Of a DNA stretch of 64,000 nt, positions 20,315 to 27,857 are shown one piece after another. Both the position numbers and the translations under genes were made by a program. Numbering within the stretch: position 1 is the first letter of the stretch; every line of letters begins with the position of its first letter. The stretch comes from a bacterium (GTDB taxonomy: Bacteria; Hinthialibacterota; Hinthialibacteria; H5-UNCL2), in NCBI GenBank assembly GCA_015075175.1, contig JABTUV010000010.1, forward strand, positions 123,912 through 187,911, written 5' to 3'. The notes under the pieces were generated by a model. It had not been told where the DNA came from. It saw only the letters and a program-made list of their open reading frames with translations, and made no database searches.

Positions 20315-22074
20315 GAGGACCTCCGCGCCAACTGCACATCTGCGGCCAAGAGAGCCGGATCGGGCGGCACGCCCAGGTAGTGGAGAATCCGCTCCGCCAT
20401 GCGCGTCCACACCGGCCCCGCCGTCTTGCCGCCGGTCGCCCAGTTCCGCTTGCCCGTGTGTTTGTAGTGGAGGACCGGCCGGTCCAGCGAAACCAGGAGC
20501 ACGAACCTCGGCTCGGGATAGGGCGCGAAACCCACGAAGCTGCCGATGTACTGGCCTTCCAGGTAGCCGCCGTTGCGCAGGTCGGGAATCAGGGCGGTGC
20601 CGGTCTTGCCGGCGAAGCGATAGCCGGGCAGTTTCAGGTCCTTGCCGGTTCCGTCCAGCGTCACCTTGTGGAGCAGGGCCAGGACCCGCCGGGCCGTCTC
20701 CGGCGACACCAGTCGAACCGGCGGCGGCAGCTCCTCGGGGAAGAAATCGCCGGTCAGCGGACTGCGCCGCCCCAACACGAGATGCGGTTGCGGGATCAAT
20801 CCGTCGTTGCCGAAGGCGGCGAAGCGCGAGGCCAATTGCATGGCCGTTACCGAGATGCCGTGGCCGTAACTCACGGTCGCCCGGTCGATGGGCCACCACT
20901 CATGGCGCAGGGCGCCGCCCGACTCTCCCGGCAGCCCACAGCCGGTGGGACGCCCGAAGCCCGCCTTGAAGAGAAAGTCCCGCAGCGCGTACTCGTCCTT
21001 GCCTTGCGGCATAAGCAGCGCGCTGATCTTGGCCGTGCCGATGTTGATCGACTCCGAGAGCACCTCCGCCGCCGTGATCCGCCCCTTGGGATGCATGTCG
21101 GTGATGACCTTGGGCCCCGAGTAGCGCCAGCGGCCGTTTTCGCAGTCGATCACGTCCGACTCGGACAGCACCCCCGCCTCGAAGGCCATGGCGAAGGTGA
21201 AGGGCTTCATCACCGAGCCCGGCTCGAACATGTCCGAGACGCACAGGTTCTTGTCGGGCGCGGCGGCGGGCCGATTGGGATCGAAAGGGGGATACTGCGC
21301 CATCGCCAGCACCTGCCCGTTGTGGGGGTCCATGAGAATGGCGGTTCCCGAAGTGGCGGAAAACTCGGCCACGCCCGCGGCCAGCTCCTCTTCGACCACG
21401 TGCTGCAGATACCCGTCCAGGGTCAAGACCAGATCGGCGCCGCGCAGACCCGCGACGCTGGAGTAGTCCACGTCGGGCATGCGCAGCTTCTGATTGACGG
21501 CGGTGACCTTCTGGGTAGTCGGCAGGCCGCGCAGGGTGCGGTCGTAGCTGCGCTCCAGGCCCCCCACGCCGGTGCCTTCGGAGATGAAGCCGACCACGCT
21601 GCCGGCCAGGCTGCCCTGCGGATAGGCGCGCTGCGGATGCTCCTCGGGCCGCAGGCCCGCCAGCCGCAGCTCCATCACTTCTTGAATCGTCTTCCAGTCC
21701 AGCCCTTTGGCCAGGCGGCAATACATGCGATAGCGGGGATCGTTCATCAGCGCCAATAATTCGCCCGCCGGACGCTTCAGGATGGGGGCCAGCTGCGCGG
21801 CCACCTCGGGGCGGTTTTTGATATTGAACGGTTCGGCGATCAGGATGGTCTCGGGACGATTGACCGCCAGCGGGAGCCCCCGCCGGTCGTAGATTTCGCC
21901 GCGCACGGGCGTCAGATGCACGTCGGTGGAATGCAGGGAGGTATAGGCGCGCAGGCCCTTCTCGGTGCGGGTCAGTTGCAGGATGGCCAATTTGGCCACG
22001 ACCGCGCCGAAGCTCAGCGCAAGGACCATGAAGACGAGATAGAGACGCGCATAGGGGCGTTCTTTCTCGATCAT
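20311..22074 (-). CDS. ftsI: Septal peptidoglycan transpeptidase FtsI (PBP3)
   Basis: 587 residues from ATG 22074, which overlaps the ftsL stop (ATGA). A second in-frame start 15 bases upstream is possible. One N-terminal membrane helix (LYLVFMVLALSFGAVVAKL) precedes the class B PBP pedestal with RGEIYDRRGLPLA. The transpeptidase domain shows the serine motif SxxK in EPGSVMKPFTFA near residue 290, SxN in SESINIGTAKI near 345, and KTG in FAGKTGTALIP near 485. All catalytic residues are present. There is no obvious PASTA domain at the C-terminus. It cross-links septal peptidoglycan with FtsW. Confidence 0.95.
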   Translation of the reverse strand: MIEKERPYARLYLVFMVLALSFGAVVAKLAILQLTRTEKGLRAYTSLHSTDVHLTPVRGEIYDRRGLPLAVNRPETILIAEPFNIKNRPEVAAQLAPILKRPAGELLALMNDPRYRMYCRLAKGLDWKTIQEVMELRLAGLRPEEHPQRAYPQGSLAGSVVGFISEGTGVGGLERSYDRTLRGLPTTQKVTAVNQKLRMPDVDYSSVAGLRGADLVLTLDGYLQHVVEEELAAGVAEFSATSGTAILMDPHNGQVLAMAQYPPFDPNRPAAAPDKNLCVSDMFEPGSVMKPFTFAMAFEAGVLSESDVIDCENGRWRYSGPKVITDMHPKGRITAAEVLSESINIGTAKISALLMPQGKDEYALRDFLFKAGFGRPTGCGLPGESGGALRHEWWPIDRATVSYGHGISVTAMQLASRFAAFGNDGLIPQPHLVLGRRSPLTGDFFPEELPPPVRLVSPETARRVLALLHKVTLDGTGKDLKLPGYRFAGKTGTALIPDLRNGGYLEGQYIGSFVGFAPYPEPRFVLLVSLDRPVLHYKHTGKRNWATGGKTAGPVWTRMAERILHYLGVPPDPALLAADVQLARRSS

Positions 22075-22412
22075 GGCGTCGCCTCCCACACCCGGTCGGC
22101 GGCTCCCAGGCGCACGGGCGGAATCGCGCTGGGGCCCAGTTCCAGGTGCAACTCGTCCACCATCCGGCTCATGGCCGAAAACGTCTGCTTCTCCTGGTAT
22201 TTCACCTGCAGCTCCGCCAGCGTATTGAGCAGGGAGAGTTTCTTTTCGATCAGTCCGTCCAAGCTCATGGCCAGTCCCTTGCGCTCGACGCTCTGGGTAG
22301 TCGCCAGGAGGATGCCGGCGAAGACCAGGAGCAGCCAGACGTAGACCCAGCCCCAGCGAATCGGTTCGGGGGGGGCGTCCGGGGCGTGGCGCTTGCGGCT
22401 TTTCCTGACCAT
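22071..22412 (-). CDS. ftsL: FtsL-like divisome protein
   Basis: 113 residues, ATG 22412. A short basic cytoplasmic tail rich in Lys, Arg and Pro is followed by one membrane helix (WVYVWLLLVFAGILLATT, residues about 22-40) and a coiled-coil-like periplasmic segment (LIEKKLSLLNTLAELQVKYQ). Sequence identity among FtsL proteins is low, so the call rests on size, topology and its fixed place between rsmH and ftsI. It overlaps ftsI by 4 bases and starts 22 bases after the rsmH stop. Confidence 0.8.
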   Translation of the reverse strand: MVRKSRKRHAPDAPPEPIRWGWVYVWLLLVFAGILLATTQSVERKGLAMSLDGLIEKKLSLLNTLAELQVKYQEKQTFSAMSRMVDELHLELGPSAIPPVRLGAADRVWEATP

Positions 22413-22434
22413 GTGAGCGACCTTCTTGCCCGGA

Positions 22435-23331
22435 TCAGCGTTTCCTGGCCGCGCGCAAGCGCGCGCTGCGCGCGCGGGGATTCTGGTGCGCTTCCTGCCG
22501 GCCGGGCCGCACCGGTTTGGGCGTCAGAATCTCCAAACCCCCCGCCTCAGCCTTGCGTCCCTGCCGGACCGCCTCTGTGACGATGCGGTCTTCCAGCGAG
22601 GGATAGGCCAGCCCGACCGCGCGTCCGCCGGGCGCCAGCGCCGCCAGGCCGGCGGGCAGGCCCGCTTCCAGCTCCTCCAATTCGCGGTTGACGGCGATGC
22701 GCAACGCCTGAAACACGCGCGTGGCCGGATGGATGCGGGCCTTGCGTCCTCCCGGAACTGCGCCACGGATCACTTCCGCCAGATCCAGGGTGTCGGTGAA
22801 GCGTCGCTGGTCCCGTCGCTCCACGATCCGGCGCGCGATCCGCCTCGAAAACCGCTCCTCCCCGTACCGCGAAAAGAGCGCCTGCAACTCGGCCTGCGGC
22901 AGTCGGTTGACCAAGTCCGCGGCGGTGGTCGGGGTCGCGGGGTTCATGCGCATGTCCAGAGGCCCGGCGCGAAGGAAACTGAATCCGCGTTCGGCGCGGT
23001 CCAGTTGAGGAGAGGAGACGCCCAGGTCCCAGAAAATGCCGTCCGGGGCCGGCAGCCCCAGTTCGGACAGAACCTCGGCGACGCGGCTGAACGCCGCGGC
23101 TACGATGGCGTGCGCAACCCCCGTCCCCGCCAACCTGTCCCGCGCGGCCGCGACCGCGTCCGGGTCCTGGTCCAGTCCCAACAGAAATCCGGTCCTGCCC
23201 AGGCATTTCGCGATTTCCACGGCATGGCCCCCGTACCCAATGGTGGCGTCCACGACCACCGTCCCCGGACGGGGAGCCAGAAATTGCAGCACCTCCCGGA
23301 GCATCACCGGCAGGTGCAAGACGCTATCCAC
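22435..23331 (-). CDS. rsmH: 16S rRNA (cytosine-1402-N4)-methyltransferase
   Basis: 298 residues, starting at GTG 23331, which overlaps the STAS gene stop by 8 bases. It methylates C1402 in the 16S rRNA P site. The N-terminal [14 protein letters not shown] and SAM loop [14 protein letters not shown] are classic. The family block [20 protein letters not shown] is at residues about 95-115, followed by GPLDMRMNP and the central [15 protein letters not shown]. The C-terminal [18 protein letters not shown] is also typical. The tail is rich in Arg and Ala. Confidence 0.95.
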   Translation of the reverse strand: MDSVLHLPVMLREVLQFLAPRPGTVVVDATIGYGGHAVEIAKCLGRTGFLLGLDQDPDAVAAARDRLAGTGVAHAIVAAAFSRVAEVLSELGLPAPDGIFWDLGVSSPQLDRAERGFSFLRAGPLDMRMNPATPTTAADLVNRLPQAELQALFSRYGEERFSRRIARRIVERRDQRRFTDTLDLAEVIRGAVPGGRKARIHPATRVFQALRIAVNRELEELEAGLPAGLAALAPGGRAVGLAYPSLEDRIVTEAVRQGRKAEAGGLEILTPKPVRPGRQEAHQNPRARSARLRAARKR

Positions 23332-23656
23332 CGGCGAGCGCCCCGAGCGCCTCCTCCTGGGACGAGAAGAGTTCGAGTCCCGAGAGGGCGCCCACGCGGG
23401 CGCATTGTTCCCTGAGATGTTCGGCCATCTCGACGATCACCAGGCGCCCCGCCTGGCGGCGAAAGCACCGGCTCTCTTCCACGAGCCAGCCGATGGCCAC
23501 CAGGTCCACGTCGCGGACGTCTTCCAGATTGACCACCACGCCGCGGCAGCCGGACCGGCGCAGCTCGGAAAGCCGCTGTTTGAGGGCCGGGCCTGCCAGC
23601 CGCCCCTGCGGCGATTCCGGCGACAGCACCAGGATGGGTGGAGCGGCGGCCGGCAT
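23324..23656 (-). CDS. STAS-domain protein (anti-sigma factor antagonist-like)
   Basis: 110 residues, ATG 23656. The fold pattern is that of STAS proteins: beta-strand [13 protein letters not shown], helix [15 protein letters not shown], strand [20 protein letters not shown] with the conserved [12 protein letters not shown] position where SpoIIAA-type proteins carry the regulatory Ser (here Asp-Val-Asp-Leu, so no clear phospho-Ser), then strand [10 protein letters not shown]. Such proteins bind anti-sigma factors or other partners. It occupies the place that mraZ normally holds at the head of the dcw cluster and overlaps rsmH. Its start codon falls exactly where an upstream ATPase reading frame is broken, so its own 5' end and promoter may have been lost or replaced. 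Confidence 0.75.
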   Translation of the reverse strand: MPAAAPPILVLSPESPQGRLAGPALKQRLSELRRSGCRGVVVNLEDVRDVDLVAIGWLVEESRCFRRQAGRLVIVEMAEHLREQCARVGALSGLELFSSQEEALGALAGG

Positions 23657-24101
23657 CGCTGCCCGGCGTGTAAATGCTGATCTGCGTCGCCAGCTTCATC
23701 CATTTGAGGCGATCCGGCACGATGTGCCAGCCCTCCAGGCCATCGCGCCACTGCTGCGCCACCTGGGCGGCGTAGGCCTCGGCGGGCATGTTGGCGCGCC
23801 GCACCTGGTCATGTGGTATCCAGGGCATAAAATCTTCTGGCTTGAAGTCCGGGAAGGTCAGCAGCAGGTTGGTGATATCGCCTTTGGGATCAATGACGAT
23901 GGCGGGCAGGTCATCGAGGATGGCCTCCTCCAGCATGTTGAGGCAGAGGCCGGTCTTGCCGCTGCCCGTCATGCCGACGACGACGGCGTGCGTCGTCAGA
24001 TCGTGCGAATCGTAATAGACAATCGTGTCATCGAGCTTGTTCGCGCGCGGATCATATTCGCGGCCCAGGTAAAAGCTCGACCGTTCCTCGATAAAGCCCA
24101 T
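23650..24101 (-). pseudogene. HerA/DUF87-type ATPase, N-terminal fragment
   Basis: About 152 recognisable residues from ATG 24101: [13 protein letters not shown], a nucleotide-binding loop [18 protein letters not shown], and Walker-B-like [15 protein letters not shown]. In related proteins (large VirB4/HerA-like ATPases of roughly 800 residues) the text [13 protein letters not shown] is followed by several hundred residues; here it stops at that point and the frame runs on as the antisense-free reading of the STAS gene to 23304. The result is a truncation at 23650 with the STAS start codon at the joint. This could be a genomic deletion or a misjoined assembly. Confidence 0.75.
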
Positions 24102-24536
24102 GGGCGCTTGCTCCTCAGCATGGCTAACGGTGGATAGGGTTCAGGCTGGCACAGACGGCCACCTGGCCCGACATGGCCCACCGAACCGCATTGGAAAAGC
24201 GGCTTGCGCTTTGGGATGACGTGGGACTATCTGCCACTTTCACCCACTTGTCAAGAGAATTATACACCTATTGAACGATTTTTGCATAATTATCGGCACG
24301 GCATGGCGCAGGCTTAAGCCCGTCGGGAGGGTGAAGGTAGTGCATAAAATTAGTATATACAGTATTTTATATTAGAATACCGCCTCTTGGGGCAAGCGGT
24401 GGGATAATATCCCATTTTTCTGTAATCATGAGTAATCTGTACTGGACTTATACGTGATATTTTAATATCCATTCGAGCTTTTGCATCCTTGCATCCTGAC
24501 TTTTTTTCTGCTATTGTTCTTTCTGGTAGCCGGTTT
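24102..24536. other. AT-rich divergent intergenic region
   Basis: 435 bases between the ATPase fragment (minus) and rsmA (plus). From about 24240 to 24540 the composition is strikingly AT-rich against a GC-rich background. It holds the minus promoter above, a CAGGCTTAAGCC dyad near 24309, TATATACAGTATTTTATATT near 24355, a GGGATAATATCCC palindrome near 24400, and a weak plus-strand promoter candidate for rsmA (TTGCAT, 17 bases, TATTGT at 24491-24519). No gene is seen. Confidence 0.55.
24226..24254 (-). promoter_or_regulatory. Candidate sigma-70 promoter for ATPase fragment/STAS/dcw genes
   Basis: On the minus strand TTGACA (24254-24249), a 17-base spacer and GATAGT (24231-24226; four of six matches to the -10 consensus). 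It would start transcription near 24219, about 118 bases before the ATG at 24101, and is the only good promoter seen upstream of the dcw cluster. Confidence 0.45.
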
Positions 24537-25430
24537 ATGGAACCTATTCTGTATTCGCGTTTTGCCGTTCGGCGCCTCCTGGCCAAGTTGGGCCATCCCC
24601 CGCGCAAAGCGCTGGGGCAGCACTTTCTCTACTCGCAACCCACGCTGGAGCGCCTGGTGCATTTGGCGCAGTTGCCCCGCGATTTGCCCGTGATCGAAAT
24701 CGGCCCGGGGCTGGGCCATCTCACGCACGCGCTCTTGTCGGCCGGTTATCGTGTGGTCGCGGTCGAGTTGGATCGCGTGCTGGCCCAGCACCTGGTCGAG
24801 TCGCGTGATCTTTTCGGGGAGCTGTCGGTACATTGCGCGGACGCGCTGGCGGTTTCTCTGGGCTCGCTGGTACCGGAAAGCCCGCGCTTTTGCGTCGCCG
24901 GCAATCTGCCGTATTACGCTTCGTCGAAGCTCTTGTTTCATCTCCTGGAGGAGGGGGAGCGGATTGCGCGCATGGGGTTGATGCTGCAGGAGGAAGTGGC
25001 GCTGCGCATGGTAGCGCCGCCGGGCGGCAAGGATTACGGGCGGCTCTCCGTGATGTGCCAGTATTGGGGCGAACCGAAGCTGGCGCTGCGGGTTTCGCGC
25101 CGCAACTTTTTTCCCGTGCCCGAGGTGGACAGCGCGTTCGTGGTCTGGACGCCGGAGCGGCGGCGCCCGGCCAAAGATGAGGGCGCGTTCAGGCGCCTGG
25201 TCGCCTCAGCGTTCGCCGAGCGGCGCAAGATGCTGAAGTCGATGCCCGTTTCCGCGGGCGGGGGGGCGGCCTGGACGCGCGAGGCGCTCCTGTCAGCCTG
25301 TGGCGCGGCGGGCATCGAGCCGACCCGCCGCGCCGAAACGCTCTCGGTCCAGGAGTTCCTCGACCTGGCGGACGCGCTGGCGACCTGCACCGGCGGTGAG
25401 AGAGAACGCGCTCCGGAGTCCAGACTTTAG
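24537..25430 (+). CDS. rsmA: 16S rRNA (adenine-1518/1519-N6)-dimethyltransferase
   Basis: 297 residues from ATG 24537; an in-frame ATG at 24489 adds 16 non-conserved residues. KsgA/RsmA dimethylates two adjacent adenines in helix 45 of 16S rRNA late in 30S assembly. Landmarks: KALGQHFLYSQPTLERLV near residue 24, SAM loop VIEIGPGLGHLTHALLS near 55, the catalytic NLPYYASSKLLFHLL (NLPY motif) near 125, and FFPVPEVDSAFVVW near 200. The final residues (about APESRL) and the TAG stop are read from a family A repeat that starts near 25405, so the natural C-terminus has been replaced or extended by repeat sequence. Confidence 0.93.
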   Translation: MEPILYSRFAVRRLLAKLGHPPRKALGQHFLYSQPTLERLVHLAQLPRDLPVIEIGPGLGHLTHALLSAGYRVVAVELDRVLAQHLVESRDLFGELSVHCADALAVSLGSLVPESPRFCVAGNLPYYASSKLLFHLLEEGERIARMGLMLQEEVALRMVAPPGGKDYGRLSVMCQYWGEPKLALRVSRRNFFPVPEVDSAFVVWTPERRRPAKDEGAFRRLVASAFAERRKMLKSMPVSAGGGAAWTREALLSACGAAGIEPTRRAETLSVQEFLDLADALATCTGGERERAPESRL

Positions 25431-25466
25431 CCTGTCCGGTGGAAGGGCTGAAGGCTGGACTTCAAT
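25405..25466. repeat. Dispersed repeat, family A copy overlapping rsmA 3' end
   Basis: The text GAGAACGCGCTCCGGAGTCC followed by a degenerate AGACTTTAGCCTGTC and AAGGCTGGACTTC matches the copy at 54178-54237. It supplies the rsmA stop codon. Confidence 0.75.
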
Positions 25467-25571
25467 GTGAAATCACCATGAATCGGATTGACGGGGGAGC
25501 GGTACTCGCGCAGACTATATCTTACCATTCCACCGCGTTGTTGCATGATGTCATCAAGGGAGGTTCCCGTG

Positions 25572-27648
25572 ATGTGTGATCGCATTTCGCCCCTTGTTTT
25601 CGTTTTCGTCACGGCCGCTGCCGGCATGGTTCCATGCGCATCGGCGTCGCCGCAGGACTCGGCGGTTGCGTCAGTCTGGGGCGAGGTACACGGCGCGCTG
25701 ACCGACCCTCTGGGCGCGCCGCTGGCGGGCGTGCCGCTTCAGTTGGCCCTGCCCTGGATTCGCGTCGCCTCCACGACCACGGACGCGGCGGGACGATTCC
25801 ACATCGCGCAAGTCCCGCCGGGAGACTACTGGCTAGAGCTCTTGACCACGGACCTGGTGTTCACCCGCGCCGTCGAGGTAGCGGTCACGTCGGCGACGGC
25901 GGTGCATCTGGAGCCTGTCACGGCGCTCAAGGCGGCCTCGCTGGGCGGGCGGGTGGTGCTCGAGCTGGGAGGCGGACCGGTCGCGGACACGCTGGTGCGG
26001 GGAGTCGTGACTGACGCCAGCACCGGCCAGCCGATCCCGGGAGTACGGGTGAGCGTCGCGGGTCCGATGGTCCCCGGGTCTCCTGGTTTCCGCGAGCCGA
26101 TGATTGAAGGCCACTATTGGCAGAGAGTCTACCAGACGAGCGGGGAGCACGTGCTGCAATTGGCGGCGGGCGAGTGGAAGGTGGAGGCGACGAGGGACGG
26201 TTACGTCCCGACGGACAGGCGTCAGGAGCGCCCTTCACCGCCGTTCCGCCCGGCCCGGTGGAACGAAGTTCTCCTGCAGCCGTCGCACACTTTTCCGGCC
26301 TGGTTCGGGACGCCCTCGACCGGCGAACCGTTGCCTACGTCGGGTCTTCCTCTGGGGCGCGCGTCAACGTGACGGGCGCGTGAATGAGATCCTCTTCGGT
26401 CGTTTCACCGAGACGGACGCTCAGGGACGCTTTTACCAACGCGGCGCTGGCGCCTGGCAGGGAGGGCGATGTGGCGTATCAATTCGTTATCGTCTCTGCC
26501 TTCCACCGCCTCGCCTTGACGCCTTCGTGACGCCCGATGATCCCCCCATCGAGATGGCGCTCACGCCGGGCGTGCCCAACGCCCGCGCGCAGCTGGGCAC
26601 GTTCGGACCGGTCGTGGAAGTGGGCGGCCGGCGGATTCCGCTAACTCCCCCGCCTCCCGCGCACCCGGCCGGCGCGACGCCCCCGGCGGCCGGGCCTGAA
26701 ACGTCTACCCCCGGTTTCAAGGTCTCCTGCGCGGTCGTCATGCCCAACCGGACCGCCGTGCAGGGCCTAATGGTTGAGCTTTTGAAGGAGGGGGAAATCC
26801 AGCCGCAGGACCTTTTCGAAAAGCCGCGCACGATGCCGACGGATCCGCGCGGCGTGGCGGTGTTTCACGGCATACCGCCCGGCGCCTACACGGCGATCGT
26901 GCGCCCGGAAGGACAGGTCAAGGGAGACTGGGAACGCCTGGGGCTTCCCGCCGGCGTGGCGCAAGCCCAGGTGCACGTGCGCGACCGGGACGTACTTGGT
27001 ATCTTGCTTCGCTTCGAGTCTTCCACGGAAGCGGGCGCCGGCGTGATTGCGGGAGTCGTGCAGGACGCCCAAGGCAAACCGTGGGGGGACAACGTCCGAG
27101 TCCGCCTGTTTCGCAACGAAGGACGAGGGGGACAGCCTGCGGCTCCCGACGTTCGCACGGACCTGGGCGGGCGCTTTCGCTTTGTCAACATCAGCCCCGG
27201 CTCGTACGAGATCATGACCATGACCACGGGCACGTATGGCGATGACGATCCGGGCCTTTCCTGCATGACGCCCCGGTTCATGCTGGCGGCGGGCGAGTCG
27301 CGCGAGGACATCGTGATGGTCATGGACATCGGCGCCACCATAAGGGGTTGCGCGACCGATCGACAGGGAAAACCTCTCGGCAGGATCGTGGACATCATCG
27401 CCATGCAGCGAACCGACAAGGGCCTGCGATTCGTCGCCCGCAGCCGGCACATGGCCTCCGACGGCAGCTACGTGTTCACACAGTTGCCGGCGGGCGAGTT
27501 GCTGCTCTTCGACTGGAGCGGCGCCTATCTGACGACGGTTACGGCGGAACGGGGAAAGACCATCGAAAACCTGAACTTCGCCTACGACGCGGTCCCGGAA
27601 CACAAGGTGTACATGGGGATGGAACAGCAGATGCTGAAAGCGCCGTAG
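25572..27648 (+). pseudogene. Secreted carboxypeptidase-regulatory-like domain protein, frameshifted
   Basis: Begins at ATG 25572 with GGGAGG 8 bases upstream and a clear signal peptide (PLVFVFVTAAAGMVPCASA). Repeated transthyretin-like/CarboxypepD_reg modules follow: VWGEVHGALTDPLGAPLAGV, LVRGVVTDASTGQPIPGVRV, IAGVVQDAQGKPWGDNVRV and TIRGCATDRQGKPLGR, each with the AGRFHI/GRFRF strand and a PPGDY-type turn. The conserved text changes frame near 26290 and again by 26400 (about three indels), then runs to TAG 27648. The reconstructed protein is about 690 residues. These beta-sandwich modules are extracellular spacers or adhesion and carbohydrate-handling modules; no enzyme domain is visible. 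It pairs with the similar gene at 27858. Confidence 0.7.
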
Positions 27649-27696
27649 TCCCTGGACGGGACCTGGGGGATGCGCGCGCCGTTTGCAGTCCGGATG

Positions 27697-27752
27697 GCGG
27701 AATACAGACTGTAGTTCGCGCTCCCGACAGGCTGAAGCCTGGACTCCGATGT
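27697..27752. repeat. Dispersed repeat, family A copy
   Basis: Contains ACAGACTGTAGTTCGCGCTC and CGACAGGCTGAAGCCTGGAC, in the roughly 210-base gap between the two carboxypeptidase-regulatory-like genes. No other feature is seen in that gap. Confidence 0.7.
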
Positions 27753-27857
27753 ACTCCCGACGGTCCCCGGCACGATGGAAACTGTTGACCCGGCGCAAGT
27801 CATGGAGGTAAACTTCGTTTTGCTCCAGACCGACGGTGTCCATGTTGTGGAGGTGGG

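Noticed and set aside
24255..24270. TTATACACC in the AT-rich spacer as a DnaA box and origin
   Set aside because: Only one near-match and no cluster, no dnaA or dnaN nearby; not enough for an origin call.
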